A stretch of DNA of 64,000 nucleotides. Source: Luscinia megarhynchos (taxonomy: Eukaryota > Chordata > Aves > Passeriformes > Turdidae). Positions 11,891 through 21,995 of the stretch are shown piece after piece (the stretch's first letter is position 1; the number at the start of each line of letters is the position of its first letter). The notes beneath the pieces were generated by a model that ran no database searches, was not told the origin of the DNA, and was given only the letters and a program-made list of their open reading frames with translations. Where the stretch lies: contig CM067590.1 in NCBI GenBank assembly GCA_034336665.1, forward strand, positions 186,001 to 250,000. Direction: 5' to 3'. The translations under genes and the position numbers were made by a program.

Positions 11891-12380
11891 GGTGTATAAT
11901 AAGAATTGTATATTTTTATAATAAATAATGTACAAATCCGCCCAAATCTGGGCCGCCGAGGCACCGGACCCCGCGTGGGGATGGCACCGTAGGGGGGGAA
12001 TTTTTATCCGCGTTATCCTTGGGGTTTCCTCCCCCCCAAAATCCAGTTTTTTGTAGGATTCGGGGATGAAATTCTCCCCGCGCGGGGGACAAAGCACCGG
12101 GTGGGGACCCCCTTGCCATGCCCGCCCCTGCTCCCCTCTTTTTAATCCCTTTTATTTCGATCCCCACCGCGGGGCTGAGCACCAAGACGAGGCAGCGGCA
12201 GCACCGGGGGGGATGGCGGGACCCCCTCCCCACTTTCCCGCTGTCCCCGCTGTCCCCCCCGCTCCTGGTGTCCCCCCAATTCTTCGGGCGTTATAAATGA
12301 GCGCGGCCAAAAGCGACAAAAAAAAAGGAAAAAGGAGGGGAGGCGACAAAGCAGGGCCGGGGAGGGGACACGGAGGGGAC
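11890..12380 (-). other. CILP2: Probable CILP2 3' UTR with alternative poly(A) signals
   Basis: Downstream of the CILP2 TGA the minus strand has AATAAA at 12156-12151. At 11945-11890 there is an AT-rich segment with TATAAA (11920-11915), of the kind that ends vertebrate 3' UTRs. Either could be the transcript end. The call rests on motifs and position only. Confidence 0.5.
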
Positions 12381-15300
12381 TCAGCGCTGTCCCCTCAGCC
12401 GGCCCGGTCTCCGCTGGGGGGTCCGGCGGGTGGGGCTGGGGGCTCCGGAGGAGAAGTCCATCACTTCGGGGGGAGCGCGGCGCAGCTCGGATCTCCCCAT
12501 CTCCCTGCGGATCTCCTGCAGCGCCTCGGCCGGAGCGCTCAGCAGGCGCTGGAAGAAGCTCTCCCTGCCCGGCGGGCGCTCCTGGCAGCTGAAGGTGACG
12601 GCCGTGCCCTCCCCCGCTCTCATCTCCCTGGAGAAACCATCCGAGGTGCCCGCGAAGCAGCGGCCGATGGCGATTTCCTTGGCCAGCCGCGGGTTTTGGT
12701 CCGTCACGGTGTAGATGCCGTAGTTGTGGCCCAGCGGGTCCAGCGGGGCCAGCATGGAGAAAGCTCCGGTGTGGTTGTTGTCGGCCAGCGGCGGGTGGCG
12801 ACTCAGGTAGTCCCTCAGCAGCCCGTTGATGGCCGTGCGGCGGCAGCTGCCCTGCGGCACGATGGACACCAGCGTTCTGTCCACCAGGCTCTGGTCGAAG
12901 AGCATCCCGCCGCACTTGAACTCCACGCAGGCCCCCGAGGTGTTGTCCAGCAGCGGGTCCCGCACGCTCCGGCTGTCCCGCAGCCCGTAGAGCTGGCCCC
13001 GAGTGCGGGGGTGGCTCCCCCCGACGTTCCGCGACCTCACCATGTACTCCTGCGGCCCCTCCAGCTGCACCTTGATGAAACACGCCCGGAACTCCTGCGG
13101 GTTGGGCCACCACGCCAGGTAGTCTCCGGTCCAGGAGGTGACGTCGCTCTCCTTGAAGGGCACCACGTTGTACTCGTACTTGTCCACCTCCACGCGGTAG
13201 AAGCGCAGGTGGTTGGCGCTGACCGGCGCCTCCTCGCACTCCCGCAGGCTCCGGTAGGAATAGACGGGCCCGTTACTCTCGTCCACGTTGTTGGGGTCGG
13301 GTTTGGCCACGTTGATCTGGAACGCCGTCTTCTTCAGCGCCGCGTCCTCGTGGTCCGAGCGCCGGTAGCCCAGCTTGCCCAGGTAGGGCTGGGCCACCCC
13401 CACGGCGTTCGGGTTGAGCTTAGGGCTGGAGGCCACGGCTTCCAGCTCCTCGCCACCCAGCGTGGCCGTGACCAGCGCCGTGTAGGCGTCGGGGCGCTGG
13501 CCGTCACAGAAAGCGGGCAAGCAGGCGCCGTTGGGGCCGGTGACCACGCTGTCGAAGCGGCCCCAAGCCCGCGGGTTGCTGGGGAAGCCGGGCTGCGGCT
13601 CCAGGTTGATGAGGCTGACCACCACCCCTTCCAGCTGCTCGTAGGGGTTGAACTTCTCGTTGCTGTAAGCCCTGACCTTGACGAAGCAGCGGCGATCCTC
13701 GGGCACGTCCAGGTTGAAGAGGCGCCGCTCGCGGATCTCCAGGTTGCCCACCAGGAATGTCCTCTCCTCCCTCTTCCTGCGGTCGCCTCCAGCCGGCCGC
13801 AGCACTCCCTCCTCCTCCCACAGGCCACTCTCGGGGTTCAGGGACCACAGCTTCATCTTCTGCAGGTGCTCCGCCATCCACACCTGCCCCGCGTCCATCC
13901 TCACCTGCACCGGCCCCGCCTGCAGCGCCGCGCCGCTCTCTCCTTCGCGGAAATCCACGGCGAACATCCCGTAGGTGCGCAGCGGGACGATTTCCCCCTC
14001 GGCGTTGGCGAAGCTCAGGTCGCTGGAGGCTGCGCTGGCCGTGCCCATGTCCCGGGGATCCACGAAGGTGACGCTGGCTTTGACCGTGCCGTTAAAAACC
14101 TCCCCGGACGGCCGGAGGAAAACTCCTGCCGGCAGCAGCAGCTCCCCGACGGGCTCCCGGCCGCCGGACTCCCCCAGCGGGATCGCGTTGCTCCGGCCTC
14201 CGTCCAGCTCCACCGGCTCCTTCTTGCGCAGCATCTTCACCTCGTGGTACACGGCTCCTCCTCGCCGGTCGAAGGGCAGCACCTTGACCGTGTCCACCAA
14301 GCGCTGCTGGCCGTCCACGAAGCGAGTGACCAAGCGCCGCGTGTCCGGCGGCACCTCGATGGTGAAGGAGCCCTGGTAGCCGGTGAAACCCACTTTTCTC
14401 CCCCCGAGGAAAATGTGGCCGAAGCGCAGCGGCTCCCCGGTGTCGGCCGCCGTCACCCGGCCCTGCACCAGCGCCCGGGGCTGGGCGCAGGGCCCGCAGC
14501 CGCACTCGGCCACCACCTTGACGGGCAGCACGGACCCCGCGCACTGCACCTGCCTCAGCTCCATCCTGCGCACCCCGCAGCAGCGCCCCGACTCCTCCCC
14601 GCACCCCGCGGGCTCCGCGGGGCCCCCCGGGCACGGCGAGGCCGGACAGCGCCCCACGTTGTAGTAGCGAGAGCCGCTGGCATCCTGCGGGCACTCGCTG
14701 GGCAACTCCACCAGGCTGGGCTCCGGCTCCGCCCTGCAGCTCTGCTGGCCCTGGGCTAGGGGAGGGCACGGAGGGGGTGGCATTAGAGGGGTCAGCGGGG
14801 GTGTCGCCACCCCGGAGGAGTCCCCGCGGTGCTCGCTCACCCAGCACGGTGAGCTGCGCGGGCTCCGAGCGGATGGCGCCCGCCTCGGAGCTGGCTTTGC
14901 AGTGGTAGGTGCCCGCCTGCCGCGGTGCCAGCCCCCGCAGCTCCAGGCGACCGCTGGCGCGCTGAGCTGGTCCCTCCAGCAGCGTCCCGTTGTGGTACCT
15001 GCGGGGACAGGCGACAGGCTCAGCGGGGACAGCGCCACCAGCACCGCCTGTGCTCCCTCCGCCCGCCGCGCCGCCTCACCAGAAATATTTTTGGGGCTCG
15101 GGGGTGCCCGAGGCTTTGCAGCAGAAGGTCACGTCCTGCCCGGCCTCCCGCACCTTGGCCGCGGGGTGCAGCACCATGTAGGGCTTCTCTGCAAAGGGGT
15201 GAAAGGGCCGGCTAGCCCATGGGCGACCCCGGCTCGCCCTGCCAGGGGTTCCCCAAAATCCACGCGCCCTTCTCACCGAGCCGCCGCAGCCTCAGGTGCG

Positions 15301-18300
15301 CCACGGCCACGCCCGAGCCGTTGGTGACGATCGGTGCCAGCGCCGGGGCGAAGCCATCGCGGTGGGCGCTGATGTTGGCAGAGGCGCCGGGGCACAGCCC
15401 CGAGGCCGTGAATCGCCCCTGGGCATCGCTGCGGGCCAGCAGCGCGGCCGGGCGGCCGGCCAGGTAGAGGCGGGCCTCGGGCAGTGCCGCCCCGCTGGAT
15501 GTCACCACGGTGCCGTGCAGCGTGAGCCCGGGGCAGCCTGCGGGGGAGGGGGCGGGGGGCACCGGGGGGGCTGTAGGGGAGGAAGAGATAGGAATGACCC
15601 TTAGATGTGATCACCTGGCAAAAGGTGCTAAAAATACAGAAACTGCAGCTGAGGCTGACATGAAGGCAGAGTGGCTGGAGAGCAGCAAGGTGGGTGTTTG
15701 AAGATCTCCCTTTGCTAAGGTGCTGCCTCGTGTCCCTTCCCAGCAGTCCCCGGGGCGCAGGTGGGTGACACTGCGCGGTTCGGGGTCCCTACCTGCCCTA
15801 CCTGCCATCCCTCAGCACACAGGTGAGTGGCGCCACGGGGTTCAGAGCTCCCTACCTGTGCACAGGTGAGTGCCGTGTACCTGGGCGGGGTTGGTGGTCC
15901 CACCTGCCATCCCCCAGGTGAGTGTCATGTACCTGGGCAGGGTTTGGGGTCCCACCTGTGCCCAGGTGAGTAGCACATACCTGGGCAGGGTTCAGGGATC
16001 TCTACCTGCCATGTCCCCAGGTAAGTGACCCCACAGGGTTTGGGGATCCCATCCCCCAGGTGAGTGTCACGTACCTGGGCAGGGTTTGGTGATCCCACCT
16101 GCCATCCCCCTAGGTTAGTGTCACGTACCTGGGCAGGGTTTGGGGATCCCACCTGCCATCCCCCAGGTGTGTCACGTACCTGGGCAGGGTTTGGGGTCCC
16201 ACCTGTGCACAGGTGTGACACGTACCTGGGCAGGGCCCGGCGCCGCACGCGCGCCGCTCGGTGGCCTTGCCGCGGCAGTGCAGCTCCTTGAGCGGGGCGG
16301 GGCTGCGGGCGCTGCGGCAGCGCCGCGCGCGGCTCTGCGTGCCCCAGGTGCCGCAGGTGCTGCGCGAGCAGGGGCTCCAGGGCGACCAGTGCGACCAGTA
16401 AACGTCCCCTGCGGGAGAGAGGGGTGACTGGGAGCCGGCAGGCCAGGGGTTAAACTGGGAGCGATGCGCCACCTCTCCCCATGCTGCAGCACAAGTGAGC
16501 TGCAGGTGGGATACAGGTGAGATACAGGTGAGGTAAAGGTGTGAAACAGGTGTGACACAGGTGGAATACAAGTGAGATACAGGTAGGATACAGGTGATAC
16601 AGGTGTGGCAGGAGAGATACAGGTGTGATACAGGTGAGAAACAGGTGTGATACAGGTGGGATTCAGGTGTGATACAGGTGTGATACTGGTGAGGTGCAGG
16701 TAAGATACAGGTGTGATACAGGTGAGATACAGGTGAGACACAGGTGTGACACAGGTGAGATACAGGTGACATAGAGGTGGAATAAAGATGTGCCAGGTGT
16801 GCCAGAGGTGGGACACCGCTGTCCCGGGTATACTCCAGCTGCCCCCAGGTACCCGCAGATACCCCCGAGATACTCCCCAGGTACCCCTTATACCCCTCAG
16901 GTACCCCAGGTAGCCAGGTAAACCAGGTAGCCCCACTTCCCGCAGGTAGCCCATGTACCCCAGGTAGCCCAATCTTCCCCACGAACCCAGGTACCCCAGG
17001 TTGCCCAGGCAGCCCAAACCCCCAGCAGGTAGCCCAGATACCCCAGGTACCCAGGTACCCCCAGATACAGCAAATCGCTCCCACGTACCCAGGTAGCCCA
17101 AGTAGCCCAGGTAGCCCAGGTAGCCCTAATCCCACCCAGGTAGCCCTAATCCCACCCAGGTAGCCCAAATTCTCCACAGGTAGCCCAGGTACCCAGATAG
17201 CCCGGGTACCCAGGTAGCCAAACCCCCCCGCAGGTAGCCCAGGTAGCCCAAATCTCCCCCAGGTAGCCCCGGTGCCCCAGATACCCTATGTACCCCCAGG
17301 TGGCCCAGGTAGCCCAGGGTAGCCCAGGTAGCCCACGGACCCCACTACCCCAGGTTACCCCAGGTAGCCCAGGTAGCCCAGGTAGCCCAGGTAACCCCCA
17401 CTAACCCAGGTTACCCATGTACCCCAGGTAGCCCAGGTAGCCCAGGTAGCCCAGGTAGCCAGGCAGCCCCCCCCGCAGCCAGCCCGGGTAGCCGCGCTCA
17501 CCCCGCGGGCACAGGAAGCGCACGCTGTAGTTGGCGCAGGCCGTGCCGGGGCGCTGCTCGCGGTGCAGGCAGTGCAGGCCGCGCTTGGGGCTGGCGTGCA
17601 CCCGCTGGCCCAGCGCCTCGGGCGACTGCCAGTCCGTGCTGCGAGCCTCCATCGCCAGCGGGCGAGCGCACACCCGCGAGCCGTAGTAGAAGCGGATGGC
17701 GGCCAGGCTCTCGTGGTCACCGTCACCGCCGGGGTGGTCGATGTTGAACCAGGAGGTCCAGGCGGCGCCTTTGCCTGGGGGGAGGGGGAGGCGGCGTGGG
17801 GACAGTGTGGGGTGGGGACAACGTGGGGTGGCGTCGGTGAGGGGATGGGGACAGCGAGGGGACAGTGGGGATGGGGCGGGGATGGGGACAATGCGGGGAC
17901 AGTGGGGATGGGGAAAATGAGGGGACAGTGGGGATGGGGACAGCGAGGGGACAGTGGGGATGGGGCGGGGATGGGGGACAATGCGGGGACAGTGGGGATG
18001 GGGACAGCGAGGGGACAGTGGGGATGGGGGCGGGGATGGGGACAATGCGGGGACAGTGTGGGGATGGGGACAGCGAGGGGACAGTGGGGATGGGGTAGGG
18101 ATGGTTTGGGGACAATGTGGGGATAGAATGGGGATGGGGTGGGGACAACGTGGGATGGGGACAGCAAGGGGACAGTGAGGAGATGGAGAGGGGATGGTTT
18201 AGGAATGGTTTGGGGACAGAGTGGGGACATGGTGGGGACAGAGTGGGGATGGATTGGGGACAGCGTGGGGACATGGAGGGCAGCGGGTGTGGGGGTGGAG

Positions 18301-18896
18301 GGTCACCACTGAGGGTCACAGGCGGGTCACAGGAGATGGGAATTGTCCCCTGGCGCCACGGGAATGTCACACTGGGGTCACAGGGAGTGGCACAGAGTGG
18401 CCAGCAGAGCCCAGGGGTGGCTAACAGGACCCTGGGGTGGCTAGCAGAGCTCTGGGGTGGTCAGCAGAGCCCAGGTGTGGCCAGCAGAGCCCAGGTGTGG
18501 CCGTACCTGCCGTGCCCAGGTCCAGCTCCTCCAGGTCGGGCGTGGTTTTCCAGGGTTTCCCGGCCTTGCCCAGCTCCGAGTCATTCTCCAGCGGCTCTGG
18601 GGGACACAGAGGTGGCACTGCCACATTGCCACATCCCCGGGGTCCCCCCCAGCCGTGTCCCCTGCCCTGAGCACCCCCAGTCCCAGGGGACAGGATTTGC
18701 AATGTCCCCAAGGCCAGGCTGGCCGTGTCACCGAGGATGGGTTGCAGTGTCCTGGTGGCCAGGGGTGGCATAGAGGTGGCACAAGGGGTGGCACAAGGGG
18801 TGGCATAGGGGTGGCACAAGGGGTGGGCGAGGTTTGAGCACACCCTATATCCATGGGAAACATTCCTGGCCACCTCCCGGACAAGGACACCAGCCA

Positions 18897-18931
<35 letters not shown>

Positions 18932-19115
18932 ACATCCCTGTCCCAAATCCTGTCCCAAATCCTGTCCCTGTCCCTGTCCCTCCCTGTCCCTTTTCCCTGT
19001 CCCAGTCCCAGTCCCATCCCATCCCATCCCTGTCCCCATCCGTGTCCCTGTCCCATCCCTGTCCCAAATCATGTCCCTGTCCCTGTCCCCTCCCCTGTCT
19101 CATCCCTGTCCCTTT

Positions 19116-19174
<59 letters not shown>

Positions 19175-19588
19175 TTTCTCCATTTCTGTCCCTTTTCCTT
19201 GTCCCCTCCCTGTCTCTGTCCCATCCCCATCCCTTTTCCCTTTTCCTTTTTCCCTTTTCCCTTTTCCCTTTTCCCTTTTCCCTTTTCCCTTTTCCCTTTT
19301 CCCTTCATTTTCCCCATCCCTGTCCCTCCACCACCACAACCCCAACCACGGCAAAATCCCCAAATCCCCATCCACCCCTCCCCCCTCGGCAGGTGCCATC
19401 TGTCCCACCCCCCAGTGCCACCCCCCAGTGCCACCCCCACCCCTCCCCCCTCCTCATTCCCCTGAAAACCCCCCCAAAAACCCCCAAACCCCTTTTTTAC
19501 CTGCAACCCCGGCGACGCTGGGAGCCGCCAGCACTGCCAGCTGTGCCAGCAGCTGTGCCAGCTGTGCCAGCTGTGCCAGCTGTGCCAT
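12381..19588 (-). CDS. CILP2: Cartilage intermediate layer protein 2
   Basis: Eight coding exons: 19501-19588, 18507-18596, 17502-17774, 16226-16408, 15277-15537, 15080-15188, 14841-14998 and 12381-14755. They total 3537 bases and 1178 residues (human about 1156). Frame is continuous, mostly through phase-1 introns. CILP2 is a secreted matrix glycoprotein. Domains in order are: Leu/Ala-rich signal peptide (1 to about 26), WxxW domain (about 60-150, with TSWFNIDHPGGDGD), thrombospondin type 1 repeat (about 151-211, WSHWSPWSPC), a carboxypeptidase-regulatory-like domain (about 212-298), and an Ig C2 domain (about 299-387, CCKAS and YHCKA cysteines). The long conserved C-terminal region has a basic RRKREE site near residue 713 that could be the furin-type cleavage known in CILP. 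YJEFN3 lying upstream supports CILP2 rather than CILP. The last exon is over 2.3 kb. Confidence 0.96.
14999..15079 (-). other. CILP2: CILP2 introns 5-7: short introns, no separate features
   Basis: The introns around the Ig exons are only about 80-90 bases (for example 14999-15079 and 15189-15276), with clear GTGAG donors. They lack the minisatellites that fill the longer introns of this gene. Confidence 0.8.
15538..16225. repeat. CILP2 intron 4 array containing copies of the exon 4 splice donor
   Basis: From about 15745 to the donor of the thrombospondin exon, a 50-60 bp unit repeats about eight times. Each unit carries the plus-strand string GTACCTGGGCAGGG, which is the exon's last bases CCCTGCCCAG followed by GTAC. 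The array therefore extends into the exon edge at 16226. Confidence 0.85.
16409..17501. repeat. CILP2 intron 3 arrays
   Basis: About 16490-16830 has 10-12 bp units of ATACAGGTGTGATACAGGTG type. About 16830-17490 has 8-10 bp units of CAGGTAGCCCAGGTA type that reach the donor of the WxxW exon. GGTA-rich units on the plus strand read as TACCTGGGCTACC on the coding strand. Confidence 0.85.
17775..18506. repeat. CILP2 intron 2 array (GGGACAGTGGGGATGGGG)
   Basis: About 17790-18290 has imperfect units with a higher-order period, purine-rich on the plus strand. The array begins next to the acceptor of the WxxW exon. A short GTGGCTAGCAGAGCCCAGG-type array follows at about 18390-18500, next to the exon 2 donor. 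Confidence 0.8.
18597..19500. repeat. CILP2 intron 1: (TGTCCC)n and (CCTTTT)n arrays
   Basis: Hexamer TGTCCC runs lie at about 18895-19180, CCCTTTT runs at about 19225-19310, and short GGTGGCACAAGG units at about 18765-18830. The coding strand is purine-rich (GGGACA, AAAAGGG). Confidence 0.85.
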
Positions 19589-19632
19589 GGCTGCTGCGGG
19601 TGGCGGCTCTGCCGCGACTGGAGCCGCCCCGG

Positions 19633-19640
19633 CTTTTATA
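19633..19640 (-). promoter_or_regulatory. CILP2: TATA box of CILP2
   Basis: The minus strand reads CCCTATAAAAGCCGG 45-52 bases upstream of the CILP2 start codon. At the usual spacing, transcription would start about 20 bases before the ATG, giving a very short 5' UTR. A TATA promoter suits a tissue-restricted matrix gene. Confidence 0.65.
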
Positions 19641-19789
19641 GGGCGAGGGTTCGCCCCTGTTCCAGGATTCCTGGAGCCGAGTCAGGGTCGGGAGCGCCGC
19701 CCGCGGCTCCGGCAGCTCCGAGCGTTTGTTTTTGTCGAGCTGCTAAAATTGGATGCGCTCGGGAATGCGGCGGGGAGGGAGTGGGGAAA

Positions 19790-21700
19790 ATATTAAAAAA
19801 AATATGAAAAAATATTAAAAAAATATGGGAAAAGGGGAAAAAAAAAGGATGGAGAGATGGAGGTGGTGGTGATGTCCTTGGGGACATGGAAGTGACAAAA
19901 GTGGGGTGTCCCGGATTTTCCCAAATCCTCCAGTTCTTTCTCCCCCTCAAATTCCCCCTTTTTGACCCAAATTTGTTGCTGGGATCTGGGAGTTCGCCCT
20001 CTGGAAGGGATTGGAGGGGACTGGGATGGACTGGGAGGAGTTGGGAGCCCCCCAGGTGTCCCAAATTCCCCCAAATCCCCCCCCCATTCCTTATTTACAC
20101 ATCATTGAAATCTGGGAATTTACCCTCCTGAAGGGGCGCTGGGATGAACTGGGATGGACTGGGAGGAACTGGGATGAACTGGGAGGAACTGGGATGAACT
20201 GGGAGGAACTGGAGGAGATTTGGGATGAACGAGGAGCCCCCGACCTGCAGCCAAACCCCCAAACATCCCTAAAACATCCTAAAAGGTCCCAAATCTGCCC
20301 CAAAATTCTCTCTCCTCCCCTTTCTATCCCAAATCCATCCCCAAAATCTGGGATTTCGTCCTCCCGATGGGCACTGGGAGGAACTGGGGGCACTGGGAAG
20401 GGCTGGAGGAGATTTAGGATGAATGAGGATCTCCCGACTGCAACCAAACCACAAAATATCCCAAAAGTGTCCCTGTCCCAAATCCGCCCCCAAATTCTCC
20501 CTCATCCCCTTTGAATCCCAAAACAACCCCTGAAATATGGGAATTCGCTCTGATTTGGGGGCACTGGGCGGAACTGGAGGAACTGGAGAGGATTTGGGAT
20601 GAACGAGCGGCCCCGGCCGGCGGAAATCCCGGCGCATTCCCGGCATTCCGGCGCCTGCCGAGCCCCCCCGGGTGGGATCGGGGTCAGGGAGGGATTGGGG
20701 TCACAGGAGGGATTAGGGGTCACAGGAGGGATTGGGGTCACAGGGGGGATTGGGGGCATGGGAAGGGATTGAGGGTCACAGGAGGGATTGGGGTCACAGG
20801 GAGGGATTGGGGGTCACAGGGGTCATGGGAGGATTGGGGGTCACTGGGGGATTGGGGTCACAGGAGGGATTGGGGTCACAGGGAGGGATTGGGGTCAGGA
20901 GGGATTGGGGTCAGGGAGGGATTGGGGTCGCAAGGAGGGATTGGGGGTCATGGGAGGGATTGGGGGTCATGGGAGGGATTGGGGTCAGGGAGGGATTGGG
21001 GTCACAGGGGATTGGGGGTCACAGGGAGGGATTGGGGTCACAGGGGGATTGGGGTCACAGGGAGGGATTGGGGGTCACAGGGGGATTGGGGTCAAAAGGA
21101 GGGATTTGGGGTCACAGGGAGGGATTGGGGTCACAGGAGGGATTGGGGTCAGGGGAGGGATTGGGGTCAGGGGAGGGATTTGGGGTCACTGGGGGATTGG
21201 GGTCATGGGAGGGATTGGGGTCACAGGAGGGATTGGGGTCATGGGAGGGATTGGGGTCACAGGGGGGATTTGGGGTCAGGGAGGGATTGGGGGTCAGGGA
21301 GGGATTGGGGTCAGGAGGGATTGGGGTCACTGGGGGATTGGGGTCACAGGAGGGATTGGGGTCACGAGGGATTGGGGTCACAGGGGGATTTGGGTCAGAG
21401 AGGGTTTGGGGGTCACTGGGGGGATTGGGGTCATAGGAGGGATTGGGGTCATGGGAGGGATTGGGGGTCACAGGAGGGATTTGGGTCACAGGAGGGGCTC
21501 GGGTCACAGGGGGGATTGGGGGCATGGGAAGGGATAGGGATCACAGGGGGATTGGGGTCACGAGAGATTGGGGGTCACAGGAGGGATTGGGGTCACGAGG
21601 GATTGGGGTCACAGGAGGGGCTGGGGTCATGGGAAGGGATTGGGGTCACGGGCACCCCGTCCCTGCTAGGACAGACACCACTGTGGCATTTGGGGTCACA
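19790..21700. repeat. CILP2-YJEFN3 intergenic arrays
   Basis: About 19900-20640 holds three to four diverged copies of a unit near 180 bp. Each copy includes a CTGGGATGAACTGGGAGG block and a block resembling AAATCTGGGAATT. About 20690-21660 is a long array of units near 20 bp (GGGATTGGGGTCACAGGAG). No gene was seen; YJEFN3 ends just to the right. Confidence 0.85.
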
Positions 21701-21713
21701 GGGTCAGCAACAC

Positions 21714-21719
21714 TTTATT
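21714..21719 (-). other. YJEFN3: Probable YJEFN3 polyadenylation signal
   Basis: AATAAA on the minus strand lies about 280 bases after the stop codon. The 3' UTR in between (about 21720-21995) is mostly a 25-28 bp array of GGGGTCCCAGGGCTGTTTTT type. Confidence 0.6.
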
Positions 21720-21995
21720 ATTTCGGGTTCCGGGGTCACCAGGGCAGTTTTTGGGGTCCCAGGGCAGTTTTTGAGGTCCCAGGGCTGTTTTTTGGGGTCC
21801 CAGGGCTGTTTTTTGGGGTCACAGGGCTGTGTTTGGTGTCCCAGGGCTGTTTTGGGGGTCCCAGGGCATTTTTTGGGTCCCGGGGTGTTTTTTGGGGTCC
21901 CAGGGCTGGTTTTGGGTGTCCCAGGGCTGTATTTCGGATCCTAGGGCAGTTTTTGGGATCCCAGGGCAGTTTTGGGGTCCCGGGCAGTTTTGGGG

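Noticed and set aside
12297..14759. An 820-codon open frame on the plus strand
   Set aside because: It is the antisense of the long CILP2 last exon. GC-rich coding sequence often leaves the opposite frame open, and no domain is recognisable.
20511..21944. Long Gly/Trp-rich frames resembling a glycine-rich repeat protein
   Set aside because: Translation of a GGGATTGGGGTCACAGG array. All three frames of the same strand are open.
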